A stretch of 64,000 bases of DNA. Source: Paraclostridium tenue (lineage in GTDB: Bacteria; Bacillota; Clostridia; Peptostreptococcales; Peptostreptococcaceae). The position numbers and the translations under genes were made by a program. The notes beneath the pieces were generated by a model. The model was not told the origin of the DNA. It saw only the letters and a list, made by a program, of their open reading frames with translations, and did no database searches. The DNA is taken from positions 62,001 to 126,000 of the forward strand of contig NZ_BAAACP010000005.1 of NCBI RefSeq assembly GCF_039521565.1, given 5' to 3'. Of this stretch, positions 1-8,370 are shown piece by piece. Positions within the stretch are counted from its first letter, which is position 1. Every line of letters starts with the position of its first letter.

Positions 1-2837
1 TAAAGCTTGCTAAAGAAAAATTAACACAAAATAAAAAAGTTAATTTAGATGTATATTTAAGTAAAAAAGAAGGAAGCATTGGAACATATTATCAAGCTAC
101 CTTTAAAATAGGTAGTGAAAAAATGTATGTACTTAAAAGCATTCCTGAATTTATATATGCAAGAAAAGAAAAAAATACTATAAAATATGGTAAAGATTTT
201 GAATATAATCCAGTAACAGATTATTTTTCTAAAGAAGATGAATTGATAGTTAATTTTATAGAAGAGTATATAAATATAGAACAAAACATATACAAAGAAT
301 TTAAAAATGACGTGAAACTTATAGATGGTAAGAATTTAAATATATTAGAAAGTGGATTAAAAAAATTTCTTTTAAATCTTAATAATAAAGAATTTATATT
401 TTCATATGAAGATAAAGAATACAAAACTAATATAGAAAATAAAGATATAGATATAAATTTTTATATAAATGAATCTAAAGATAAACTTACATTAAATTCT
501 AATAGTAAAAACATTTATCCTCTAAATAATAAAGGGGATATATTGTTATTTAATGAAAAGATACATCTCATATCAGATAAACAATGTTATAATTATATAC
601 CATTTCATAAGCTTCTAGAAAAAGATGGTAATATAGATTTTAAAAAAGAAGATGCAGATGGACTTTTTAATGGTTTATTACCTGTACTTAAAAGAGCATC
701 AAAAGACATATCTTTTGATGCAAACTTACAAAAGCAAATAAGACACAATTTAGATGTGAAATTTTACTTTGATAAAATAAATCATAATATATCATGTTTT
801 ATAGATTACGTATATACAGATGAAAATGAAAATAATAATAAAGGCTATATAATAAGAAACTTTAAAAAAGAAAATGAAATAGAAGACATAGTTTGTTCAT
901 ATGGATTTGAAAGATATGGTGATAAGTTATTATGTAAACTTTCTCAAGATGAGTTATTTGTATTTTTCAAGGAAAAAATATATGAACTTAATAAATTAGG
1001 AGAGATATACTACTCAGATAAACTAAAAAAAGTTAAAGTTTATAAAAGTAATGATGTAAAAGCAAGCTTTAATTTAAATAAACAGAACTATTTAGAGTTT
1101 AATTTTAATATAGATGATATCTCAAAAGAAGAACTTGAAAATATACTTTGGGCATTAAGAAATAAAAGAAAATACTATAAATTGGGAAGTGGAAGCTATA
1201 TAGATCTTGAAGAAGATAAAATGGTTAAATTTTTAGAATTAGTAGATGATATCAAAAATAGACATGTAGAAAATTATAATAAAATAGATTCTAATGAAGA
1301 AAATAATGAGATATCTTATAGTTTAGGTAGTGCTAATTCTATATATTTAAAAAACTTAATAGATGAAAATGAATTTAACTTTATAAATGGGATTGAAAAG
1401 ATAAATGAAATATCAGATAAATTTGAAACAATTGATGATATAGAAGTTAGCTTACCCAAAAATTTAAAAGCAAATCTTAGAGAATATCAAATTCAAGGCT
1501 TTAAATGGTTTAAAAACTTAAATCATCTAAAATTTGGAGGTATACTAGCAGATGAAATGGGTCTAGGAAAAACTATTCAAACAATAGCATTTTTACTTTC
1601 TGAAAAAGGTAAAAAAAGTATAGTAGTAGCTCCTACATCACTCATATATAATTGGAAAAATGAACTTGAAACTTTTGCTCCAGATTTAAATGTATTAGTT
1701 TTACACGGTAATAAAAATGAAAGAAAAGAATTAATAAAAACTATAAAAGATAATGATTTAGTACTTACAACTTATACAATATTAAAAAATGACTTTAAAG
1801 AATTAGAAGATATAGTATTTGATTACTGTATAATAGATGAAGCTCAAAATATTAAAAATCCTTACTCTCAAAATTCAGAAGCTGTAAAAAAAGTAAATGC
1901 AAAAGTAAGATTTGCACTTACTGGAACTCCTATAGAAAACAATTTATTAGAACTATGGTCAATATTTGATTTTATTATGCCTGGATATTTATATTCAAAA
2001 AATAAATTTCAAGAAAAATTCGTAAAAACTAATGATAATATTAAGGAACTAAAAAAACAGATACAACCATTTATGTTAAGAAGACTTAAAAAAGAAGTTT
2101 TATCACAGCTTCCTGAAAAGATAGAAACTAAGTTTTTTGTAGAAATGACTGATGAACAAAAGAAAGTTTACAAAACGTATGTAGAAGATATAAAAGATAA
2201 AATGAGAGAAACTGATTTTGAAAAAGATAAAATAACTATACTTTCGTATCTAACAACTTTAAGACAACTTTGTTTAGATCCTTCTATAAAAGTAGAAAAC
2301 TATAAAGGCAATAGTGGTAAAATAGATGTTTTAAATGAATTAATAAAAGAAAATATTGAAAATAATCATAAAATGCTTATATTTTCTCAATTTACATCAG
2401 TTTTACAAAATATAAGTAAAGAACTTGAAAAAGAAGATATAAGTTATTTATATTTAGATGGAAGAACTAATCCAAAAGAAAGAGTAGAATTAGTAGATGA
2501 ATTTAATAAAAATAAGGATATAAAAGTATTTTTAATATCGTTAAAAGCTGGAGGAACAGGGTTAAATCTTACATCAGCTGATATTGTTATACATTTTGAC
2601 CCATGGTGGAATCCTGCAATTGAAAATCAAGCAACAGATAGAGCACATAGATATGGTCAAAAAAATGTTGTTGAGGTTATAAAATTAATTGCAAAAGGAA
2701 GTATAGAAGAAAATATATTAAAATTACAAGAAGATAAAAAAGAACTAATACAAAAAGTTATAAGTGAAGATTTTAAAAATGAAAGTTTGATAAAAATGCT
2801 ATCTAAAGAAGAATTAATCAACTTAATTACCAATTAA
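1..2837 (+). CDS. SNF2-family helicase, 5' end outside window
   Basis: ATP-dependent DNA translocase of the SNF2/Rad54 superfamily, bacterial type with a SNF2-associated N-terminal region. The frame (codons from base 3) is open from the window edge, so the ATG at 123 is internal and the real start lies upstream. Family motifs are intact: Walker A DEMGLGKT (1551-1574), Walker B DEAQ (1836-1847), motif III TGTPIENN (about 1919-1942) and motif VI ending AHRYGQ (2642-2659). The roughly 450 residues before the helicase core are lysine-rich and divergent, as usual for this family; many members carry a SWIM zinc finger further upstream, which cannot be seen here. The substrate is unknown. It reads towards the cold-shock gene but that gene has its own promoter. 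Confidence 0.93.
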   Translation, partial: KLAKEKLTQNKKVNLDVYLSKKEGSIGTYYQATFKIGSEKMYVLKSIPEFIYARKEKNTIKYGKDFEYNPVTDYFSKEDELIVNFIEEYINIEQNIYKEFKNDVKLIDGKNLNILESGLKKFLLNLNNKEFIFSYEDKEYKTNIENKDIDINFYINESKDKLTLNSNSKNIYPLNNKGDILLFNEKIHLISDKQCYNYIPFHKLLEKDGNIDFKKEDADGLFNGLLPVLKRASKDISFDANLQKQIRHNLDVKFYFDKINHNISCFIDYVYTDENENNNKGYIIRNFKKENEIEDIVCSYGFERYGDKLLCKLSQDELFVFFKEKIYELNKLGEIYYSDKLKKVKVYKSNDVKASFNLNKQNYLEFNFNIDDISKEELENILWALRNKRKYYKLGSGSYIDLEEDKMVKFLELVDDIKNRHVENYNKIDSNEENNEISYSLGSANSIYLKNLIDENEFNFINGIEKINEISDKFETIDDIEVSLPKNLKANLREYQIQGFKWFKNLNHLKFGGILADEMGLGKTIQTIAFLLSEKGKKSIVVAPTSLIYNWKNELETFAPDLNVLVLHGNKNERKELIKTIKDNDLVLTTYTILKNDFKELEDIVFDYCIIDEAQNIKNPYSQNSEAVKKVNAKVRFALTGTPIENNLLELWSIFDFIMPGYLYSKNKFQEKFVKTNDNIKELKKQIQPFMLRRLKKEVLSQLPEKIETKFFVEMTDEQKKVYKTYVEDIKDKMRETDFEKDKITILSYLTTLRQLCLDPSIKVENYKGNSGKIDVLNELIKENIENNHKMLIFSQFTSVLQNISKELEKEDISYLYLDGRTNPKERVELVDEFNKNKDIKVFLISLKAGGTGLNLTSADIVIHFDPWWNPAIENQATDRAHRYGQKNVVEVIKLIAKGSIEENILKLQEDKKELIQKVISEDFKNESLIKMLSKEELINLITN

Positions 2838-2870
2838 ATGAAATTTTTAAACATTTATTTGGTAAAACGC

Positions 2871-2899
2871 TTGTAATTAATAATTATATATGATATTAT
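2871..2899 (+). promoter_or_regulatory. Promoter of cold-shock gene, extended -10
   Basis: TTGTAA (2871-2876), a 17-base spacer and TATTAT (2894-2899) preceded by TG at 2891-2892, giving an extended -10. It lies 60 bases before the cold-shock start codon and leaves a 5' leader of about 55 nt, compatible with the regulated leaders of csp mRNAs. Confidence 0.6.
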
Positions 2900-2959
2900 T
2901 AACACAAATAGTAAAGAAGTGCTGAAAGATTGTGCTTTAATTTTTAGGAGGATTCCATA

Positions 2960-3160
2960 ATGAAACAAGGAATAGTAAAATGGTTCAACAATGAAAAAGG
3001 ATTTGGATTTATATCTGTAGAAGGTGGAGATGATGTATTCGTACATTTCTCAGCTATACAAAAAGATGGATTCAAATCATTAGAAGAAGGTCAAGCTGTT
3101 AACTTTGAAATAGTTGAAGGTGCTAGAGGACCTCAAGCTGCTAACGTTACTTTAGCATAA
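2960..3160 (+). CDS. Cold-shock domain protein (CspA family)
   Basis: A 66-residue single-OB-fold nucleic-acid-binding protein, the usual length for CspA/CspB. Both RNA-binding motifs are present: KGFGFI (RNP1, residues about 13-18) and VFVHF (RNP2, about 27-31). Members melt mRNA secondary structure, and many are induced by cold or at growth transitions. The start is fixed by an AGGAGG site at 2947-2952. The gene is monocistronic, with its own promoter upstream and a strong terminator immediately downstream. The family assignment is near certain; which cold-shock paralogue it is cannot be told from sequence alone. Confidence 0.95.
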   Translation: MKQGIVKWFNNEKGFGFISVEGGDDVFVHFSAIQKDGFKSLEEGQAVNFEIVEGARGPQAANVTLA

Positions 3161-3182
3161 TTTATATAATATAGTATATAAC

Positions 3183-3223
3183 ACTCCTTAAGTATGCTTG
3201 CATATTTAAGGAGTTTTCTTGTT
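3183..3223 (+). terminator. Intrinsic terminator after cold-shock gene
   Basis: A 14-bp stem (3183-3196 with 3201-3214, one G-T pair) with loop CTTG, running into a T-rich tract. Confidence 0.9.
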
Positions 3224-3288
3224 TAAAAAACTATTTAATCTTCCAATTAAGAATAAAATTTATAAAAAATGAATAAAATTAGAACGAA

Positions 3289-3300
3289 GAACAAATGTTT
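3289..3300 (+). promoter_or_regulatory. LexA box upstream of recQ
   Basis: GAACAAATGTTT, one mismatch from the Firmicute SOS operator GAAC-N4-GTTC and the same sequence as the site in front of lexA at 37522-37533. It lies 33 bases before the recQ start codon, a position suited to repression. SOS control of recQ is inferred. Confidence 0.65.
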
Positions 3301-3332
3301 GGTTTGATATAAATTAGTTAGGAGCGAATAAA

Positions 3333-5765
3333 TTGAGTATAAAGGCTTTAGATATATTAAAAAAATACTATGGATATACAAGTTTTAGAAAAGGACAAGA
3401 AGATATAATAAACACAATTTTAAAAGGAGAGGACATACTTGCTATTATGCCAACAGGTGGAGGTAAATCTATATGTTACCAAATACCAGCACTTATATTA
3501 AGTGGAATAACTATAGTTATATCTCCTTTAATATCTCTTATGAAAGACCAAGTTGATACTTTAAAGGCTATGGGTATTAATGCAACTTTTATAAATAGTT
3601 CATTATCTTCAAGTGAATTTAATAATATTATAAATGATATAAAAGAAGATGAGTATAAGATTATATATATAGCACCTGAAAGATTAGATTCTTATGAATT
3701 TACAAATATTATAAGATGTAAAAATATAAGTCAAATAGCCATAGATGAAGCACACTGTGTATCTCAATGGGGGCATGATTTTAGGGTAAGTTATAGAAAA
3801 ATATCACAATTTATAAATAGTTTAGATAGTAGACCTATTGTAACCGCTTTTACAGCAACAGCTTCATCAGAAGTTAGAGAAGATATAATAAATTTATTAT
3901 CTTTAAATAATCCTAAATTATTTATAACAGGATTTAACAGAGAAAATTTAAGTATTACTATAGAGAAATCTTCAAATAAAAATGAATACTTACTAAAATA
4001 TATAGAAAATCATAAAAATGAAAGTGGAATAATATATACAGCTACAAGAAAAGAAGTAGATAAAATATATGAAGGATTACTTAAAAGAGGATATAGTATA
4101 TCTAGATACCATGCAGGCCTTTCAATTGAAGAGAGAAAATTAAACCAAGAAGAGTTTATAAAAGATAATATAAATATAATGGTTGCAACTAATGCTTTTG
4201 GTATGGGCATAGATAAACCTAATATAAGGTATGTAATTCACTATAACATGCCACAAAGTATAGAAAACTATTATCAAGAGATAGGAAGAGCTGGTAGAGA
4301 TGGAGAAAAAAGTGAGTGTATATTACTATTTACTCCGGGAGATATACATATACAAAAATATTTAATAGAATTAGGTACAGATAATCCCGAAAGAAAAAAT
4401 ATACAGTATAAAAAGTTGAGAGAAATGTCTGACCTAGTATATAGTAATGATTGCTATAGAAAAAATATTATAAATTATTTTGGAGAAGAATTTAAGGAAA
4501 AATGCAACAACTGTAGTAACTGTTTGGATGAAGGTGAGATAATAGACAAAACATTAGATGCTCAAAAAGTTATATCATGTATAGCTAGAATGAAAAGAAG
4601 TTTTGGTATAACTATGATTATAGATGTTTTAAGAGGATCTAAAAATAAAAAAGTTATTCAATTTGGTTTTGATAAACTATCAACTTATGGAATAATAAAA
4701 AACTATTCCCAAGATGAATTAAAAACTTTTATAAATACTTTGATATCTCATGGATTTATAGATTCTATAGATGGTACATATCCTACTATAAAATTAAATG
4801 ATAATTCTTTAAAAGTTTTAAAAGGAGAATTAAAAGTAGAGTTTAAAGAAAGTAAAGTATCTAAAGTTTTAGAAATATCTAATGAACTTTATAATATTTT
4901 AAAACAAACTAGATATAATATAGCAAAAGAAGAAAGAGTTGCTCCTTATATGGTGTTTGGAGATGGAACTTTAAAAATGATGGCTAGTAAATATCCTACA
5001 ACTAAAGAAGCTATGTTGAGTATATCTGGAGTAGGAGAAATAAAGTATGAAAAGTATGCTAAGCCATTTGAAAGTGCTATATTAAGATATGTAGAAGAGC
5101 ATAATATAATTCCTAATAATAAATCTAAAAGTGATACTAAAGAATTAAATTTTATAGAAGTTACAACAGATAAAGAATTATATGAACAATTAAATATTAA
5201 AAGACAAGAGTTGGCTAAAACAGAAAGAGTATTACCATCTATGATAATATCTAAAAATTCTTTAAAAGAAATAAGTGGTAGATATCCTACAAACAAAGAA
5301 CAATTGAAAGATATAACTGGATTTGGACCTGTCAAAATAGACAAATATGGAGATGATTTTTTAGAAATAGTACTAGAGTATATAAAAGATAAAGAAATAT
5401 CTATAGATTGGATAGAAAAAAAGAAGTTAAAAGTAATAATAGATGGAGACAGTAGAAGTAACGAAGAAATAGCCATAGATATGATAAAAGAAAATAATGA
5501 ATTAGATTATATATCTAAAGAAATAGAAGTATCAATATCTACTATACTTGGATATATAACTGATATAATAAAATCAGGTAAGGAAATAGATTTTAATATA
5601 AATTTAAATAAGTATTATAATGATGATGAAAAAAATATGATATTAAATATATGTGAAGAAGAGGGAATAGATAAAGTAAGCAATATAAAAAAGAAGTTAC
5701 CTGATAATATAAAATATGAAGCTATAAGAGCAGTTATATTAGAAAATTATTACTGTATAAAATAA
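3333..5765 (+). CDS. recQ: ATP-dependent DNA helicase RecQ with two HRDC domains
   Basis: 3'-to-5' DNA helicase for recombination and fork repair, 810 residues. Order: helicase core with TGGGKS (about 41-46) and DEAH (about 138-141), motif VI QEIGRAGRDG, a zinc-binding RQC segment with cysteines about 373-397 (CNNCSNC at the end), winged helix, a first HRDC domain (about 518-590), a second (about 615-690), and a C-terminal helix-turn-helix-like region (about 710-810). Two HRDC copies are more than the single one of E. coli RecQ. The start is TTG with AGGAG at 3319-3323. A LexA box lies upstream, so expression is probably DNA-damage inducible. Confidence 0.95.
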   Translation: MSIKALDILKKYYGYTSFRKGQEDIINTILKGEDILAIMPTGGGKSICYQIPALILSGITIVISPLISLMKDQVDTLKAMGINATFINSSLSSSEFNNIINDIKEDEYKIIYIAPERLDSYEFTNIIRCKNISQIAIDEAHCVSQWGHDFRVSYRKISQFINSLDSRPIVTAFTATASSEVREDIINLLSLNNPKLFITGFNRENLSITIEKSSNKNEYLLKYIENHKNESGIIYTATRKEVDKIYEGLLKRGYSISRYHAGLSIEERKLNQEEFIKDNINIMVATNAFGMGIDKPNIRYVIHYNMPQSIENYYQEIGRAGRDGEKSECILLFTPGDIHIQKYLIELGTDNPERKNIQYKKLREMSDLVYSNDCYRKNIINYFGEEFKEKCNNCSNCLDEGEIIDKTLDAQKVISCIARMKRSFGITMIIDVLRGSKNKKVIQFGFDKLSTYGIIKNYSQDELKTFINTLISHGFIDSIDGTYPTIKLNDNSLKVLKGELKVEFKESKVSKVLEISNELYNILKQTRYNIAKEERVAPYMVFGDGTLKMMASKYPTTKEAMLSISGVGEIKYEKYAKPFESAILRYVEEHNIIPNNKSKSDTKELNFIEVTTDKELYEQLNIKRQELAKTERVLPSMIISKNSLKEISGRYPTNKEQLKDITGFGPVKIDKYGDDFLEIVLEYIKDKEISIDWIEKKKLKVIIDGDSRSNEEIAIDMIKENNELDYISKEIEVSISTILGYITDIIKSGKEIDFNINLNKYYNDDEKNMILNICEEEGIDKVSNIKKKLPDNIKYEAIRAVILENYYCIK

Positions 5766-5785
5766 TATATATTAATTGAAGTGAT

Positions 5786-5816
5786 AAATCCATAGCTAAA
5801 ATAGTTATGGATTTTT
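5786..5816 (+). terminator. Terminator after recQ
   Basis: Stem AAATCCATA/TATGGATTT extended by G-T and CT/AG pairs, loop AAAA, followed by five T. Confidence 0.8.
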
Positions 5817-5850
5817 ATGTGTAAGTAAAAAATTTATAAAAAGTAACAAA

Positions 5851-5910
5851 TTTCAGGAAAACATCTTGACTTTTCCTGAAAAATCATATACAGTATATTG
5901 TATACAATAT
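5851..5910 (+). promoter_or_regulatory. Promoter with two operator-like dyads and a 16-bp palindrome
   Basis: TTGACT (5866-5871), 17-base spacer, TACAGT (5889-5894). The -35 box lies in the loop of an 11-bp perfect inverted repeat (5851-5861 with 5871-5881). Each arm contains a TTTC-N2-GAAA dyad and the dyad centres are 21 bases apart, two helical turns. A perfect 16-base palindrome, ATATTGTATACAATAT, covers 5895-5910 at the expected transcription start. The arrangement looks like sites for two regulators; neither is identified. Confidence 0.6.
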
Positions 5911-5932
5911 GTAAATTGAAAGGGGAATTAAT

Positions 5933-6064
5933 ATGTTTAAAAAAATATCATCATTATTAAATGGGGTTTCAAGACAAATACTTGCTTTAGAGAGAGTAAA
6001 CAGTCAAAGATGTATCGCAAAAGATTTAGATACAACAAAAACTATATTTGAAAATAAAAGATAA
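5933..6064 (+). CDS. Small protein, 43 residues, function unknown
   Basis: Begins MFKKISSLLNGVSRQ and ends ENKR; not recognised. It is basic, has one cysteine, and its first 20 residues could form an amphipathic helix. There is no clear membrane segment. Support for a real gene is contextual: AAAGGGGAA ribosome site at 5920-5928, a near-consensus promoter with three palindromic elements just upstream, and a strong intrinsic terminator starting at the stop codon. It is a self-contained, tightly bounded transcription unit of about 190 nt. It could be a small regulatory or stress peptide, or the transcript could be a dual-function RNA. Confidence 0.6.
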   Translation: MFKKISSLLNGVSRQILALERVNSQRCIAKDLDTTKTIFENKR

Positions 6065-6093
6065 TACTATAGATTGATCTATAGTATTTTTTT
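6064..6093 (+). terminator. Terminator of the 43-codon gene
   Basis: 11-bp inverted repeat (6064-6074 with 6077-6087) followed by seven T. Confidence 0.9.
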
Positions 6094-6101
6094 ACATAAA
6101 T

Positions 6102-6127
6102 AAGAGACTATCTTAAGATAGTCTCTT
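6102..6127 (-). terminator. Terminator of the YitT-like gene
   Basis: Perfect 26-base palindrome (AAGAGACTATCTT and its complement) immediately after the minus-strand stop codon. The T tract on the minus strand is weak. Confidence 0.65.
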
Positions 6128-6131
6128 TATA

Positions 6132-6740
6132 TTAAGTATTTAAAATATCTTTATTTTTATATGAATAGACAAAATCTATAACTTTTCCACTTATACTAAC
6201 GGAAATTAAAGATAAAACTATTTGAGAAAATGATAAATAAATCAAAGATAATCCTAATATACAAAAATCAGTTATCATGTAGACATTGCCGATTTTTAAA
6301 GATGTAGTCTTAGAAATTACTAATGCTAAAGCGTCATCTCCACCAGCTGCACCTCCTGCTCTAACTACCAATCCAGAACCTAACCCAACAGATAATCCAG
6401 CAATTATACTTCCTAGTATTAAATTATCGAATTTAGGTATAACGGGTCCTATACTTTCGAAAAAGCTAAATGATATAGAAAAACTTATTGTAGCTATTAT
6501 TGAATACTTAATAAATTTTTTACCAAAAAACTTAAAACCAACTAGTAATAGCAATAAATCAATAATAAGATTTGCTAGTGAAAGTTTAATATTAAAGAGA
6601 TTTTTTAACAGTAGTAAAAAACCTAACACTCCACCTTCTGTAATATTATTTTGATAGTTAAAATTATAAATTCCAAATGCTAATATTAATGAACCTATTA
6701 ATACTAATAAAATTTGTTTTAATGATCGCCGCCTGGCCAT
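6132..6740 (-). CDS. YitT/YczE-like multi-pass membrane protein
   Basis: Integral membrane protein of about 202 residues with five to six hydrophobic segments and the glycine-rich stretch GGAAGGDDALAL typical of the YitT family (DUF161-type membrane domain). Longer members have a cytosolic DUF2179 domain at the C-terminus, which is absent here. The start is taken at 6740 (MARRRSLKQ), where GGAAGGGA sits at the right distance; the frame opens 26 codons earlier but without a ribosome site. Monocistronic, convergent with the small gene to its left. Substrate and role are unknown. Confidence 0.8.
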   Translation of the reverse strand: MARRRSLKQILLVLIGSLILAFGIYNFNYQNNITEGGVLGFLLLLKNLFNIKLSLANLIIDLLLLLVGFKFFGKKFIKYSIIATISFSISFSFFESIGPVIPKFDNLILGSIIAGLSVGLGSGLVVRAGGAAGGDDALALVISKTTSLKIGNVYMITDFCILGLSLIYLSFSQIVLSLISVSISGKVIDFVYSYKNKDILNT

Positions 6741-6924
6741 AATATCCCTTCCTTTTCTTTGATTTATTATTATTATATAGAATAAAAGTACATTTGTATA
6801 CATCAAAAAAACAAACATAATATTATACGAAAAAATGATATGATTTGCAACTGTTTTTTCTATATTTTTTCAAATTAAAATCATGTATTATTAGAGTCTA
6901 GCTTTTTCAAGAGTTTGAGGATAT

Positions 6925-6997
6925 TTAATAAAAATTAAAGTTTATATTAATTTTTATTAAGTTTAGTCTTTCTAATCTTATGTTTATATTAATTTTT
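6925..6997. repeat. AT-rich inverted and direct repeats upstream of the riboswitch
   Basis: A 14-bp perfect inverted repeat (6925-6938 with 6947-6960) overlaps a 16-base direct repeat GTTTATATTAATTTTT (6940-6955 and 6982-6997, period 42). It lies in the intergenic stretch 6741-7067, which otherwise shows nothing. In such AT-rich DNA the significance is uncertain. Confidence 0.4.
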
Positions 6998-7067
6998 GTA
7001 TTATTTAGTAAAACTAAACTAAAAAATTCAATTAGTAAAAGATTTTCAATTATATTTATATTTTGTA

Positions 7068-7095
7068 TTGACATTATTAATGAATGTGATACAAT
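7068..7095 (+). promoter_or_regulatory. Promoter of the adenine riboswitch-add transcript
   Basis: TTGACA (7068-7073), 16-base spacer and TACAAT (7090-7095) preceded by TG at 7087-7088; near-consensus housekeeping promoter about 25 bases before the aptamer. Confidence 0.75.
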
Positions 7096-7125
7096 GGTAA
7101 AAATAAAAAATTAGATTTAAAATAG

Positions 7126-7232
7126 CTTTGTATAATCCTAATAATATGGTTTAGGAGTTTCTACCAGGTTCCGAAAAATCCTGATTACAAAGAAAATGCT
7201 TTAATTGTATTTTCTTTGTAATCAGGATTTTT
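7126..7232 (+). promoter_or_regulatory. Adenine riboswitch with terminator platform
   Basis: Purine aptamer at 7126-7192: P1 CTTTGTA/TACAAAG, the TATAATCCTAATAATATGG arm, the core AGTTTCTACC, and a second hairpin ending CCTGATTA. The base that pairs with the ligand (position 74 in xpt numbering) is T7185, which specifies adenine; guanine aptamers have C. Bases 7174-7197 can instead pair perfectly over 24 bp with 7209-7232 to form a terminator ending in T residues. Ligand binding should hold P1 together and block the terminator, so adenine turns the gene on, as in the ydhL/pbuE type. Confidence 0.93.
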
Positions 7233-7288
7233 ATATATTTAAAAGTAAATATTAATTTATATTAAATAAAAATTAAGGAGAAGATAAT

Positions 7289-8284
7289 ATGAACTTTAAG
7301 AATTTACCCAAAATAGAATTACATTGTCACTTAGATGGAAGTGTCAGACCAAGTACAATAATAGATTTAGCTAATAAAAATAATATCGATATACCTTCTA
7401 AAGATTTAGAAGAAATAAAATCTATGATGGTAGCTCCTAAAGATTGCAACTCATTAGATGAATATTTAAAAAGATTTGAGTTACCAGGACTTATAATGCA
7501 AGATAAAGAAAGTTTAGATAGAATAGCTTTTGAATTAATGGAAGATGCATTTAATGAAAATATAGTATATATGGAAATAAGATTTGCACCACTTCTTCAT
7601 ATAAATAAAGAATTAAATACTAAACAAGTAATAGAGAGCGTATTAAGTGGAATAAAAAGAGCAGAAGAAAAATATGATATAAAAGGTAACTTAATATTAT
7701 CATGTATGAGAACTATGGATGTTGAAAGTAGTTATGAGGTTATAGAAGCCGGTAAGGAATTTTTAAACAAAGGTGTTGTAGCTATTGATCTATGTTCAAG
7801 TGAGAATGAACGATTTTCTAAAAAATTTAAACAACCTATAACTTTAGCTAGAAAGTATGGATATAGAGTTACTATACATGCAGGAGAAACTGGAATCGGA
7901 GAAAATGTGTTAGATGCTATTGAAATCTTAAAAGCAGAACGAATAGGTCATGGAGTATTTATAAAAGATTGTAAAAAAGCTTATGATATGGTTAAACAAA
8001 ATAATGTAACTTTAGAAATGTGTCCTACAAGTAATTTACAAACTAAAGCTGTAAAAGATATAGTTAACTATCCTTTAAAAGATTTTTATAAAGATGGAAT
8101 TAAAGTATCTTTAAATACCGATAATAGAACTGTTTCAGATATAGATTTAAGCAATGAATACGATATAATATTAAATGGATTTAATATGAATGAAATAGAT
8201 TATAAGAGAATATATTTAGATAGCGTAGAAGCTTCTTTTGCAGATGAAGATACTAAAAATAAATTAAGAGATCATATAAATTAA
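7289..8284 (+). CDS. add: Adenosine deaminase
   Basis: Zinc hydrolase converting adenosine to inosine in purine salvage; 331 residues, normal for bacterial Add. Metal and catalytic motifs are all present: HCH (His12, His14), HAGETG (about 197-202, with the catalytic Glu), RIGHG, and TDN with the zinc-binding Asp at residue 278. Bacterial enzymes commonly have TDN where the mammalian enzyme has TDD. The start is ATG 7289 with GGAG at 7276-7279. It is the sole gene behind an adenine-sensing riboswitch, so adenine accumulation raises the enzyme. Cytosolic. Confidence 0.95.
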   Translation: MNFKNLPKIELHCHLDGSVRPSTIIDLANKNNIDIPSKDLEEIKSMMVAPKDCNSLDEYLKRFELPGLIMQDKESLDRIAFELMEDAFNENIVYMEIRFAPLLHINKELNTKQVIESVLSGIKRAEEKYDIKGNLILSCMRTMDVESSYEVIEAGKEFLNKGVVAIDLCSSENERFSKKFKQPITLARKYGYRVTIHAGETGIGENVLDAIEILKAERIGHGVFIKDCKKAYDMVKQNNVTLEMCPTSNLQTKAVKDIVNYPLKDFYKDGIKVSLNTDNRTVSDIDLSNEYDIILNGFNMNEIDYKRIYLDSVEASFADEDTKNKLRDHIN

Positions 8285-8292
8285 TAACCCAG

Positions 8293-8334
8293 AAATAAAA
8301 GTATTGTTTTGAACTAGCAATACTTTTATTTTTT
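8293..8334 (+). terminator. Terminator after add
   Basis: 14-bp stem (8293-8306 with 8318-8331) followed by T residues. Confidence 0.9.
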
Positions 8335-8370
8335 GATATATAATATATTATGATATTATAAGAGTGAAGG

